A DNA stretch of 64,000 nucleotides from Chloroflexota bacterium (GTDB lineage: Bacteria > Chloroflexota > Limnocylindria > Limnocylindrales > CSP1-4). Below are positions 1-7,613 of the stretch, one piece after another. A model generated the notes under the pieces. That model searched no databases and was not told the DNA's origin. It worked only from the letters and a program-made list of their open reading frames with translations. Every line of letters begins with the position of its first letter. Position 1 is the stretch's first letter. Where the stretch lies: contig JAJZRG010000006.1 of the NCBI GenBank assembly GCA_021802825.1, positions 1-64,000 of the forward strand, written 5' to 3'. Both the position numbers and the translations under genes were made by a program.

Positions 1-2022
1 TTCGACACGCCCGACGTGATCGGGCTGACCGGGCCGGAGATCGCGACGCTGCTCGAGGTCAGCCGCCTCAACTGGGCGCTCATCGAGCCCGCCATCTTCG
101 GCACCCTGTTCGAGCGCGGCCTCGACCCCGGGCAGCGCGCGCAGCTGGGCGCCCACTACACCGACCGCGACGCCATCTGGAAGCTGGTGGAGCCGGTCAT
201 CCTGCGCCCGCTGCGCCGCGAGTACGTCGCGATGCAGGCCCGCGTCACCGAGCTCGTCATGTCGGGCCGGAAGGTGACCAAGTCCACCCCGCGCGACCAG
301 GACCCCAACGCCGTCTTCGAGGCGTTCCTGGCCCGTCTCCGGCGGGTGCGCGTCCTCGACCCCGCCTGCGGTAGCGGCAACTTCCTGATCGTCTCCCTGT
401 GGGCGCTCAAGGACCTCGAGTTCGAGGCCATCAACTGGGGCTCGCTCGTGCTGCGGCGGCCGATGCAGGTCCCGCAGATCGGCCCCGAGGCGGTGCTGGG
501 CATCGAGCTCAACGCCTACGCCGCCGAGCTCGCGCGGGTCACGGTCTGGATCGGCGAGATCCAGTGGATGATCCGCCACGGGCTGGGCTACGCCCGCGAC
601 CCCATCCTGCGCCGCCTCGACCACATCGAGAACCGCGACGCCCTCCTCGACCTTTCCGACCCCGCGAACCCCCGTGAAGCCGAGTGGCCCGAAGCCGAAT
701 TCATCGTGGGGAATCCGCCGTTCCTGGGCGGCAAGCTGCTGCGTCGAGGCCTCGGCGACGACTACGTGGACACGCTGTTCGCGGTCTTCGACGGGCGGGT
801 CCCGCGCGAAGCCGACTTCGTCACGTACTGGCACGAGAAGGCGAGGGCCGCGATCCAGTCTGGCCGAATTCGGCGGGCCGGCCTGCTGGCAACGCAAGGC
901 ATCCGCGGGGGCGCCAACCGCAAGGTCCTCGAGCGGATCAAGGAGACAGGCGACATCTTCTTCGCCCGCTCCGACGATCCATGGGTTCTGGCAGGCGCCA
1001 ACGTCCACATCAGTTTCGTGGGCCAGGATGACGGGACCGAAGGCGATCGCGAACTCGACGGCAAGCCGCTCGCCGTGATCAACCCGAACCTGACGTCAGG
1101 AATCGACCTTTCGAAGGCGCATCGTCTGCCGGAGAACCTCGGCATCTCTTTCATGGGCGACACCAAAGGCGGCCCATTCGACATCGACGCCGACACGGCG
1201 GCCTGGCTCCTTGCCCAGCCAAACCCAGACGGTCGCTCGAACAGGGACGTCGTTCGCCCATGGGTGAACGGCCTCGACATCACACGGCGGGCTCGCCATA
1301 TGTGGATCATCGACTTCGGCGTCGACATGCCCGAAGCCGAGGCTGCTCTGTACGAGGCCCCATTCGAGTACGTCCGCCAGCATGTCAGACCTGAGCGGCT
1401 CACAAACGCCCGCGTCGCCTACGCCGAACGGTGGTGGCTTCACGTCGAGGGCCGCTCGGGCATGCGTGCGGCGCTATCGGGCCTCACGCGGTACATCGCG
1501 ACTCCGAACCTGACCAAGCATCGCCTCTTCGCATGGCTCGATCCAGCGACGCTGGCGGATCACCAACTGATCGCCTTCGCTCGAGACGACGACTACACCT
1601 TCGGCGTTCTGCATTCCCGCGTTCATGAAGTCTGGGCACTGGCGATGGGAACGCAGTTGGAGACCCGTCCTCGCTACACGCCCACCACCTGCTTCGAGAC
1701 CTTCCCGTTCCCGCCGGACCTCACCGACGAGCAGCGCGCCAGGGTAGGGGAGGCCGCCCGCCGCCTCGTCGAGCTCCGCGACGGCTGGCTCAACCCGCCG
1801 GGCCTCGCCCCCGCCGACCTCGAGAAGCGCACCCTGACCAACCTCTACAACCAGCGCCCCACCTGGCTCGCCAACGCCCACGCCAACCTCGACGCCGCCG
1901 TCCTCGCCGCCTACGGCTGGCCGGCCGACCTCCCCGACGCCGCTGTCCTCGAGCGCCTCCTCGCGCTCAACCTCGAGCGCTCCCGTGAGTGGCTGGAGGT
2001 CGTCGTCCCGGCGTCGAAGTGA
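1..2022 (+). CDS. Class I SAM-dependent DNA methyltransferase, MmeI/type IIL-like (5' partial)
   Basis: The frame is open to the first base, so the gene starts upstream; the GTG at 16 is internal. The visible 673 residues carry the SAM-binding motif DPACGSG (about residues 120-126), an acidic IELN motif about 45 residues later and the catalytic NPPF motif of N6-adenine methyltransferases (about 238-241). A long target-recognition and C-terminal region follows, ending in the TRP..TPTTCFETFPFP stretch typical of MmeI/YeeA-type enzymes. In that family one polypeptide can carry nuclease, methylase and specificity domains. The N-terminal part is outside the window, so restriction activity cannot be judged. 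BREX PglX is a less likely alternative. It sits next to an AbiE toxin-antitoxin pair, a common defence-island neighbour. Confidence 0.85.
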   Translation, partial: FDTPDVIGLTGPEIATLLEVSRLNWALIEPAIFGTLFERGLDPGQRAQLGAHYTDRDAIWKLVEPVILRPLRREYVAMQARVTELVMSGRKVTKSTPRDQDPNAVFEAFLARLRRVRVLDPACGSGNFLIVSLWALKDLEFEAINWGSLVLRRPMQVPQIGPEAVLGIELNAYAAELARVTVWIGEIQWMIRHGLGYARDPILRRLDHIENRDALLDLSDPANPREAEWPEAEFIVGNPPFLGGKLLRRGLGDDYVDTLFAVFDGRVPREADFVTYWHEKARAAIQSGRIRRAGLLATQGIRGGANRKVLERIKETGDIFFARSDDPWVLAGANVHISFVGQDDGTEGDRELDGKPLAVINPNLTSGIDLSKAHRLPENLGISFMGDTKGGPFDIDADTAAWLLAQPNPDGRSNRDVVRPWVNGLDITRRARHMWIIDFGVDMPEAEAALYEAPFEYVRQHVRPERLTNARVAYAERWWLHVEGRSGMRAALSGLTRYIATPNLTKHRLFAWLDPATLADHQLIAFARDDDYTFGVLHSRVHEVWALAMGTQLETRPRYTPTTCFETFPFPPDLTDEQRARVGEAARRLVELRDGWLNPPGLAPADLEKRTLTNLYNQRPTWLANAHANLDAAVLAAYGWPADLPDAAVLERLLALNLERSREWLEVVVPASK

Positions 2023-2025
2023 CCG

Positions 2026-2149
2026 TCGATAAGCGAGGGCGAAGGCTCGGGGGATAGCATCGACCAGCAGCGCGCGCGACGATACAGGCGCGCCCCGCCC
2101 TCCGGTGGCCTGAGACGCTCGCGTACATCGATGAGAGGCGAAGGCTTGG
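2026..2149. repeat. Imperfect direct repeat upstream of the AbiE operon
   Basis: Two similar stretches, 2026-2050 and 2128-2149, both read TCGATRAG followed by AGGSCGAAGGCT-like sequence. They differ by a small indel and a few substitutions and lie about 100 bp apart. No coding potential was seen between the methyltransferase stop and the abiEi start. They could be a decayed duplication or distal regulator sites; nothing in the sequence decides. Confidence 0.4.
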
Positions 2150-2176
2150 CGCGGGTCCCGACCGCCGGAGCCACTC

Positions 2177-2219
2177 TTGTCGTTGACATCCAAAGTAGCA
2201 TCTAGGATGTGAACGACAA
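2177..2219. promoter_or_regulatory. Inverted-repeat operator and promoter of the abiE operon
   Basis: Two 15-bp arms, TTGTCGTTGACATCC (2177-2191) and GGATGTGAACGACAA (2205-2219), match as reverse complements at 14 of 15 positions around a 13-nt spacer. The left arm contains a perfect TTGACA (2183-2188). The spacer holds TAGCAT (2196-2201), seven bases before the GTG start, and the right arm covers the start codon. AbiEi antitoxins are known to repress their own operon by binding inverted repeats, so this is the expected autoregulatory site. Which hexamers RNA polymerase uses is uncertain. Confidence 0.8.
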
Positions 2220-2823
2220 CCCACGACGCAATGGGCCAGACCAGCAAGCCCTGTTCGAGACGGCCAGTGCCCAGGCCGGGCATTTCACGGCCGGCCAGGC
2301 GCTCGATCACGGCTTCAGCTCCGCGCTGCTGACCCATCACACGAAGACCGGGCGCTTCCTGCGGGTGGCCCGCGGGCTGTACCGGCTGCGCGACTACCCT
2401 TCGGCGCCGGGCGAGGAGATCGTCGCCGCCTGGCTGCGCCAGGCACCGCGCGCCGTCGTGTCGCACGAGTCGGCGCTCGAGCTTCTCGACCTGTCGGACA
2501 TCATCGCCGACCAGGTCCACCTGACGGTGCCTCGCGCGCGTCGCCGACTGGTCGCCCAGCCCGGGGTGACGATCCACACCACGACGCACCCACTCACCGA
2601 TGCTGACGTGATCAGCCGCCACGGCGTTCGGCTGACGGCGCCTGCCCGCACGATCGCCGACGTCGCGGCGGCGGGCATGGCGCCCGACCAGGTCTCGGCG
2701 ACCGTCAGCCAGGCGCTGCGCCGAGGGCTCACCACGCCGGCGCTGCTCCGCGAGGCGGCTCGCCCCCGCGGTCGCCGGGTCCAGCGGCTGGTCGAAGCCG
2801 CCCTCGCTGGGGTCGGCAGATGA
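2209..2823 (+). CDS. abiEi: AbiEi-family antitoxin / transcriptional regulator
   Basis: A 204-residue protein with an N-terminal winged-helix of the AbiEi antitoxin type (pattern GHFTAGQALDHGF, then a recognition helix and RGLYRL wing, about residues 20-65) and the AbiEi C-terminal domain (VVSHESALELL, later RTIADV). In type IV systems this protein neutralises the AbiEii nucleotidyltransferase and represses its own operon. The GTG at 2209 was chosen because the conserved domain starts soon after and no later in-frame start keeps it. It lies inside the right arm of the operator, so the mRNA may be leaderless. The 3' end overlaps the toxin gene by ATGA, implying coupled translation. Confidence 0.85.
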   Translation: MNDNPRRNGPDQQALFETASAQAGHFTAGQALDHGFSSALLTHHTKTGRFLRVARGLYRLRDYPSAPGEEIVAAWLRQAPRAVVSHESALELLDLSDIIADQVHLTVPRARRRLVAQPGVTIHTTTHPLTDADVISRHGVRLTAPARTIADVAAAGMAPDQVSATVSQALRRGLTTPALLREAARPRGRRVQRLVEAALAGVGR

Positions 2824-3707
2824 GGTACGCCTCCGCGGGCGCCTTCCGTCGAGCCCTCGAGATGCGCCTCGCCACGCACGCGCGCGACACCGGCCGCTCG
2901 GTGGTTCGACTGCGCAAGGAGGTCGCCTTCGATCGGCTGCTCGCTCGCCTGTTCGCCGTGGCCCCGGAGCGGTGGGTCCTGAAGGGCGCCCTGGCGCTCG
3001 ACTACCGCTTCGGCGATCGTGCGCGCACGACGAAGGACATCGACCTCGCCAGCGCGGGTGATGAGGCCTCGACGACGGCCGATCTGCTGGCGGCACAGGC
3101 ACTCGACCTTGGTGACTTCTTCGCCTTCGCGATCGAGCGCACGAGCGCCCTCGATCGCCTGGTGGAGGGTTCCGCGGTGCGCTACCACGTGCAGGCCGAG
3201 CTGGCCGGTCGCGTGTTCGACGAGTTCCTGCTCGACGTCGGCTTCGACCCGCCCACCGGGATCGAGCTCGACCGGCTGCGCGGGCCTGACCTCCTGGCCT
3301 TCGCCGATATTACGCCGGTCGAGGTCCCAGCAGTACCGATCGAGGTCCACGTGGCCGAGAAGCTTCATGCCTACAGCCGCGTGTACGGCGTGGGTTCAGT
3401 CGGGAGCACACGAGTCAAGGACCTCGTCGACCTGGCGCTGATCGCGACAGAGGCACCTCTGGACGCAGGGAATCTCCGGGCGGCCATCGGGACTACCTTC
3501 GGTCGACGCGCGAGCCATGATCTGCCCGCGAGGCTGCCTCGCCCACCGGCGTCCTGGCGTGTTCCGTACGGCCGGATGGCGCGCACCGTCGGCCTCGATG
3601 TCGACCTGGATGCGGGGTTCGACTCCGCCGCGCGAATGCTCGATCCGGTTCTCGGGCGCTCCGCGCAACGGGGCGCTTGGGATCCTGTCAGTCAGACCTG
3701 GACCTGA
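2820..3707 (+). CDS. abiEii: AbiEii-family nucleotidyltransferase toxin
   Basis: A 295-residue nucleotidyltransferase of the AbiEii/AbiGii family. The core motif is visible as LKGALAL (about 54-60) followed by RTTKDIDL (about 69-76), whose DxD aspartates bind metal. The usual second glycine of KGG is an alanine here. A basic VHVAEKLHAY segment around residue 175 and VKDLVDLALI near 195 are also typical of the family. Such toxins inhibit growth, some by adding nucleotides to tRNA, and can abort phage infection; the target here cannot be read from sequence. Its ATG overlaps the antitoxin stop, and the pair forms a complete two-gene operon. Confidence 0.85.
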   Translation: MRYASAGAFRRALEMRLATHARDTGRSVVRLRKEVAFDRLLARLFAVAPERWVLKGALALDYRFGDRARTTKDIDLASAGDEASTTADLLAAQALDLGDFFAFAIERTSALDRLVEGSAVRYHVQAELAGRVFDEFLLDVGFDPPTGIELDRLRGPDLLAFADITPVEVPAVPIEVHVAEKLHAYSRVYGVGSVGSTRVKDLVDLALIATEAPLDAGNLRAAIGTTFGRRASHDLPARLPRPPASWRVPYGRMARTVGLDVDLDAGFDSAARMLDPVLGRSAQRGAWDPVSQTWT

Positions 3708-3989
3708 TCCGCGGCAGCCAGGGGTTGGCAACCTGACGGTCGTCGGTGAGATCGAGCCGGCGCTGCTGCACCTACACGGGCACCTCTCCTCCGCAGCCAG
3801 ACAATACATAACTCGCCTTATCGGAAGTGCCAGCACGGCGGAGGAGCCTCGAGCGGAGTTGCGTAGGAGTCACGCCGGGGGTGCGCGCTTCTGCCGACAC
3901 GCTCGACTCCCGGCGTTCCCGGACATCACGCCGGCCCTGAGGTCAGCTACTTGCGAACGATCATCTCGCACACGCGAGCCGGCCTCAGG

Positions 3990-3995
3990 CATGAT
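3990..3995 (+). promoter_or_regulatory. -10 box for a leaderless GNAT gene
   Basis: CATGAT lies exactly 6 nt before the ATG at 4002, with no Shine-Dalgarno sequence. This spacing puts the transcription start on the start codon. Confidence 0.45.
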
Positions 3996-4001
3996 TCGGC
4001 G

Positions 4002-4619
4002 ATGACCGACCCGGCGTTCCTGGGGGCGACGATCCGCGGAGATCGGATCCGCCTGCGTCCGCTGACCGCCGCGGACGTCGCCCCCGTTGTGGAGGCGTGC
4101 AGCGACGAGGTGACTCAGACCTGGCTGCCGCTGCCCCGGCCGTACGTTGAGGCCGACGGACGCTGGTTCTGCCTCGAGTTCGCCCCGCGCTCGCGCGAAA
4201 CCGGGCAGGGAATCGTCTTCGGGATCGAGTTCGAGGGACGCCTGGCCGGGGCGATCGACCTGAAGCGAAGCGACTGGCGCGCCCGTAGCACCGAGATCGG
4301 CTACTGGGCGGCGCCTTGGGCGCGCGGTCGGGGCCTGATGCGCGAGGCGGTGCGGCTGCTGACTCGCTGGGTGATCGAGGAGCAGGGCCTCGCCCGGGTC
4401 GAGATCCGCGTCGCAACGGCGAATGTTGCGTCGCAGCGGGTCGCGGAGGGGGCGGGCTACACGCGGGAGGGCATCCTTCGGAGCGCAGGCTTCGTCCACG
4501 ATGGACGCGTCGACCTCATCGTCTACTCGTTCATCGAGGGCGACCGCGGTGGAACCTCGGCAGGCGGGGTGGCCGTTTCGGGTTCGTCGGGTGAGGCCGC
4601 CGGACGGCAGGGCGCGTGA
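4002..4619 (+). CDS. GNAT family N-acetyltransferase (RimJ/RimL type)
   Basis: A 205-residue acetyltransferase. The RimJ/RimL-like pattern runs from IRLRPLTAADV at the N-terminus through EIGYWAAPWARGRGLM, whose RGRG (about 108-111) is the acetyl-CoA pyrophosphate loop, to the late ANVASQRVAEGAGYTREG segment. Members acetylate protein N-termini, small amines or antibiotics; the substrate is not predictable. ATG 4002 is preferred over an upstream in-frame start at 3951 because the domain begins right after it and a -10-like box sits six bases upstream. It stands alone between two toxin-antitoxin pairs. The last 25 residues are glycine-rich and probably disordered. Confidence 0.85.
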   Translation: MTDPAFLGATIRGDRIRLRPLTAADVAPVVEACSDEVTQTWLPLPRPYVEADGRWFCLEFAPRSRETGQGIVFGIEFEGRLAGAIDLKRSDWRARSTEIGYWAAPWARGRGLMREAVRLLTRWVIEEQGLARVEIRVATANVASQRVAEGAGYTREGILRSAGFVHDGRVDLIVYSFIEGDRGGTSAGGVAVSGSSGEAAGRQGA

Positions 4620-5018
4620 GCCGAGTGAGCTTGACCTCGAGTTGCCCCGAACGGGCGCCACGCGAACTGCCACCGATCCCCTAGGGCCGACACGTTGGCT
4701 GGCCGCGCCGCTGCCCCGGCCGTCGTCGTGGGCGCATGGCTCGACCGCCCGGAGGCAGGGGCTCGTCGCGCGGGCAGCGAAAGTGCGGAGCATCCCTGCC
4801 ACGCTGTGATCCTAGCCTCGGAGCCCCCGGCGGCGCGCAGCCCAATGACGGCAGGGATATCGAGCAGTGTGACCCGGACGGCGGTGACTCGACGGGAGAG
4901 GCATTCGGTGCTACGGGCGACGGATATGGCCCATTGGACGCAGCCCACCGTCACCGCGACGCAATCACCCGTCCTCCGCCTGCAACCGATCGGGAAGAAT
5001 CGGCGCAACCCCAATGCC
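4620..5018. other. Intergenic region without recognisable gene
   Basis: About 400 bp between the convergent GNAT and vapC genes. Open frames here are chance products of high GC. I see no hairpin, repeat or RNA motif that stands out. Confidence 0.5.
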
Positions 5019-5429
5019 TCAGGCGTCCGGCGCGATGAGCTCGAGGCGCGGGAAGTACGTGCGGTAGCGCGCGGCGTCGCGCGTGAGGAGCCGATAGCCG
5101 GCGATGGCCGCGTGCGCACCAACGAAGAAGTCCGGCAGGACGCCTGTCCGCGCGCCGCCCCGGCGGCGGTACTCCAGGTAGCACCGAGCGGCGAGGAACG
5201 CTGCGGGGTACGGGACCTCCTCGCGTCGGATCCAGGCCTGCGGCAGTGCCGCCTCGAGTGCCTCGACGCTCGGATAGCCGACCGCGAGCTCTGCATAGAC
5301 CACCGGGTTGATGAGAAGCGTCGCCTCCTCGGCCGCAGCCTGCAGCCGGCTCGCCGACCACGCCCGCCAGGGACCGTCGGGACCCAGAACGTCGATGAGG
5401 ACGTTGCTGTCGACGAGGACCGAGCTCAC
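5019..5429 (-). CDS. vapC: VapC-like PIN-domain ribonuclease toxin
   Basis: A 136-residue PIN-domain protein. The four acidic residues expected in the active site are visible: D7 in VDSNVLID, E47 in NPVVYAEL, D100 in LPDFFVGAHA and D118 in TRDAARY. VapC toxins are metal-dependent RNases that cleave tRNA or rRNA, normally held inactive by VapB. The GTG start overlaps the vapB stop (GTGA), so the antitoxin is made first from the same transcript. All catalytic positions are intact, so the toxin looks functional. Confidence 0.9.
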   Translation of the reverse strand: MSSVLVDSNVLIDVLGPDGPWRAWSASRLQAAAEEATLLINPVVYAELAVGYPSVEALEAALPQAWIRREEVPYPAAFLAARCYLEYRRRGGARTGVLPDFFVGAHAAIAGYRLLTRDAARYRTYFPRLELIAPDA

Positions 5430-5665
5430 GGCTCGCCCCGGGTCAGCGCCATGATCTCCTCTGTCGTCATGGTGAGCACGCCTCGTGAGCGCTCCAGGTG
5501 CTCGATGAGGCGGGCCCCACGTGTCGGGCGCCTGGACACGGCGGCCTTGACCAGGCGCACGGCGTCTCCCTCAACCTTGAACTCGACCTCGGTGTTCGGG
5601 AGCAGGCCCATCCGCTCGCGGATCTCCTGTGGGATCGTGACCTGCCCCTTCGTCGTGATCCGCAT
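5426..5665 (-). CDS. vapB: VapB-like AbrB/SpoVT-type antitoxin
   Basis: A 79-residue antitoxin. The N-terminal swapped-hairpin DNA-binding domain reads MRITTKGQVTIPQEIRER, the AbrB/SpoVT signature, up to about residue 45. The rest is a charged tail that would wrap the toxin. A clear SD (GGAGG, 8 nt before ATG) and a near-consensus sigma-70-type promoter lie upstream. It forms an operon with vapC by a 4-bp overlap. VapB proteins repress their own promoter, and a small palindrome overlaps the -10 box here. Confidence 0.9.
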   Translation of the reverse strand: MRITTKGQVTIPQEIRERMGLLPNTEVEFKVEGDAVRLVKAAVSRRPTRGARLIEHLERSRGVLTMTTEEIMALTRGEP

Positions 5666-5692
5666 GTCCCTCGCCTCCAGTCTTACCTTCGA

Positions 5693-5723
5693 CAGTAGTA
5701 CTGCTTCGGGCCGTCCCTGTCAA
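5693..5723 (-). promoter_or_regulatory. vapBC promoter with palindrome on the -10
   Basis: On the minus strand, TTGACA (5723-5718) and TACTAC (5700-5695) are separated by 17 bp, the best canonical promoter seen in the window. The -10 lies within CAGTA-C-TACTG (5693-5703), a perfect 5+5 palindrome that is a natural VapB(C) operator candidate. Confidence 0.7.
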
Positions 5724-5794
5724 CGGTGCGAGGCCCACCACGCCGGTAACGGTGCCGGGCCTTCGCGCGTCACGTGCGCGGAAGGGACGAGACG

Positions 5795-6001
5795 ATGGGG
5801 CGGACCACGATCGACGAGTACTACCTGACCGAGCACGACGAGACCACGGTTCGGGTGCAGCTCGGGGCACAGGGCGTGGCGGCGCAGCGGCCTCGCCCGG
5901 CGGCGACGGCGAGTTGCGCGCCAGGCCCGCGACCCAAGCGGGGCATCCTGCGCCGATTCCGGGCGATCCGGCGGGTCGCCGGCCTAGTGCTGACGGCCTG
6001 A
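5795..6001 (+). CDS. Small protein of unknown function (68 aa)
   Basis: I do not recognise this protein. The frame uses almost only G or C in third codon positions, and a GGGACGAG SD-like sequence sits 3 nt before the ATG, so it is probably real. The first half (TTIDEYYLTEHDETTVRVQLG) is acidic. The second half is proline- and arginine-rich (PRPKRGILRRFRAIRR) and ends in a short hydrophobic stretch. It is divergent from vapBC and convergent with the membrane protease gene. A longer in-frame start at 5774 is less likely. Confidence 0.5.
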   Translation: MGRTTIDEYYLTEHDETTVRVQLGAQGVAAQRPRPAATASCAPGPRPKRGILRRFRAIRRVAGLVLTA

Positions 6002-6084
6002 CCCTCACGGTCTGACCGGTCGGTCCGGCGCGCACACCTGACCCGCCCTCCCCCACCGGCCGGGCTCCCCCGCCGGCCTGGCCC

Positions 6085-6897
6085 CTAGCCCGCCGCCCGG
6101 CAGGCCAGCCCCACGTAGAGCGCGATGTCGGCGCCGACGTGGGCCCCGATGGGCAGCCACAGCGACCCCGTGCGGGCGCGGACGACACCGCCGGCGACGC
6201 CCAGCGCGCCCATGAGCGCGATGTGGGCGGGCAGCAGCGCGAGCACCTCCGGCCCGGCGTGCACGATGCCGAAGGCCAGCCCCTGGAGGGCGATCGCCCA
6301 GCGGAGCGGCATCGCCCGCGCGAGCCACGCCTGCATCGCGCCCCGGTAGCCCACCTCCTCGAGGACGCCGTTGGCGAGGCCGAACGCGACGGCCGGCACG
6401 AGGGCGGCGGGCGGCGTCGGGAAGTCGAGGCGGCCGAAGAACGGCTGGGCGAGCCACGGGCCGATCCACAGGCCGCCGGCCGCCACGGCCACGGCGCACG
6501 CGAGCGCCGCCACCGCCTCGGGCCCGCCGGGCCGCCTGAGCCCGAGCTCCCGGGCGCTCGAGCCGTTCGCCTGCGCCAGGACGGCCACCAGCGCGAGCCC
6601 GAACAGCCCGACCGCCACCCGCCGCACCGCGATGGCGGACAGCGGGTCCACGCAGCCGGCCTCGCCCAGCGGCACGTCCGCGCCGAGCAGGTCGGGCCAC
6701 GGCAGGACGAGCCCGATCGGGAGCACGGCGGTCCAGGCGATCGCCTCCGGGCGGTGCGCCCGGCGCAGGAGCAGCCAGCCGACGGCGAGGGCCGCTGCGC
6801 CAGCAGGCCGGAGCGGCGGCAGGAGCGCCGCCGCGAGGAGCACGGCCGGCCCGGTCGCCACGAGCGCCAGGGATCGGGTCATCGCCGCATCACCCAT
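6085..6897 (-). CDS. CPBP-family intramembrane metalloprotease (CAAX/Abi type)
   Basis: About 270 residues, almost entirely hydrophobic, with roughly seven or eight predicted membrane segments. The family signature is present: EEVGYRG (EExxxR motif, around residue 180) and two downstream histidine motifs, FGIVHAG and PIGAHVGAD. The paired glutamates and histidines bind the catalytic zinc. CPBP proteins include CAAX prenyl proteases and bacteriocin-immunity proteins; the substrate is unknown. ATG 6897 has GAGGAG just upstream; ATG 6882 is an alternative. It is the last gene of the run miaB-miaA-hflX-unknown-CPBP, 74 bp after the unknown gene, so it may be co-transcribed. Confidence 0.85.
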   Translation of the reverse strand: MGDAAMTRSLALVATGPAVLLAAALLPPLRPAGAAALAVGWLLLRRAHRPEAIAWTAVLPIGLVLPWPDLLGADVPLGEAGCVDPLSAIAVRRVAVGLFGLALVAVLAQANGSSARELGLRRPGGPEAVAALACAVAVAAGGLWIGPWLAQPFFGRLDFPTPPAALVPAVAFGLANGVLEEVGYRGAMQAWLARAMPLRWAIALQGLAFGIVHAGPEVLALLPAHIALMGALGVAGGVVRARTGSLWLPIGAHVGADIALYVGLACRAAG

Positions 6898-6971
6898 CGT
6901 CTCCTCGCATCCCAGCCGACGGGAGACGAGACGGCCGAGCCGCGACGGCGTGGCACTCCCCCGCCCGTCGC

Positions 6972-7613
6972 CTACGCGGTGGGCGCCTCGAGCTCCAGCG
7001 ACCACGTGAGCGCGTCGGCGGCGGTGGGGATCCCGTCGGCGTCGAGCTCGAGCAGCAGGGACGCCCCGCCGTCGGCCGCGAGCAGGCGCCAGGACCGCTC
7101 GCCGACGCGCGCCACGCGCCAGGTCGCCGCGCGGAGCCGCAGGTCGATCCCCACCTCGACCGCCGGCATGCCCGTCCCCTCCCCCACCCCGATCCCCGCG
7201 GCGGCGCCGGCCACGGCGATGGCCGCCGTGACCGGCGACGCGTCGACCATCAGGAGGTGGCCGCCCGACCACGGCAGGGCGATGTGCTCGATCCCCGACG
7301 CCCGGACCACGTTGCCGTGCAGCCGCGGCGGGTCGCCGTCGGGGTGGAGCGTCAGGAGCCCCTCCCCCGTCGCGAGCTCGAGCTTCGCCAGGCGGCCGCC
7401 CGGGGCGGTCTCGACGAGGAGCGCCGCCTGCAGCCGCCCGTCGCCGTGGGTGGTGGCGGCGCGCCAGCGGCGGCCCTTCGCCCCGTCGGCCACGGCCCAG
7501 ACCACCCGCCGCCCGCCGGGCAGCTCGAGCGTGCCGCCCCTCCTCGCGCGGACCGGCTCGCGCCGCCCGCCTCGCCAGCCGCGCCCCGCCTCGACTCCCC
7601 GGGGCGCGCTCAG
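6972..7613 (-). CDS. Conserved-looking protein of unknown function downstream of hflX
   Basis: About 213 residues, family not recognised. The composition (alternating hydrophobic residues, many GG turns, e.g. GGTLELPGGRRVVWAVADG and DLRLRAATWRVARVGERSWRLL) suggests an all-beta soluble protein with an Ala/Gly-rich helix in the middle. Codon use matches the neighbours. The start is a problem: the beta-rich region begins before the first GTG (7505), and the only plausible upstream start is a CTG at 7613 that overlaps the hflX stop as CTGA. miaA in the same operon has the same arrangement. No catalytic motif was seen. Confidence 0.65.
   Translation of the reverse strand: MSAPRGVEAGRGWRGGRREPVRARRGGTLELPGGRRVVWAVADGAKGRRWRAATTHGDGRLQAALLVETAPGGRLAKLELATGEGLLTLHPDGDPPRLHGNVVRASGIEHIALPWSGGHLLMVDASPVTAAIAVAGAAAGIGVGEGTGMPAVEVGIDLRLRAATWRVARVGERSWRLLAADGGASLLLELDADGIPTAADALTWSLELEAPTA

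Noticed and set aside
1-2022. BREX PglX
   Set aside because: No other BREX gene is visible and the C-terminal features fit MmeI/YeeA-type enzymes better; the missing N-terminus prevents a final decision.
1474-3102. Long minus-strand frame across the methyltransferase end and AbiE genes
   Set aside because: Low-complexity Arg/Pro/Ala sequence; both AbiE genes on the other strand have full domain matches.
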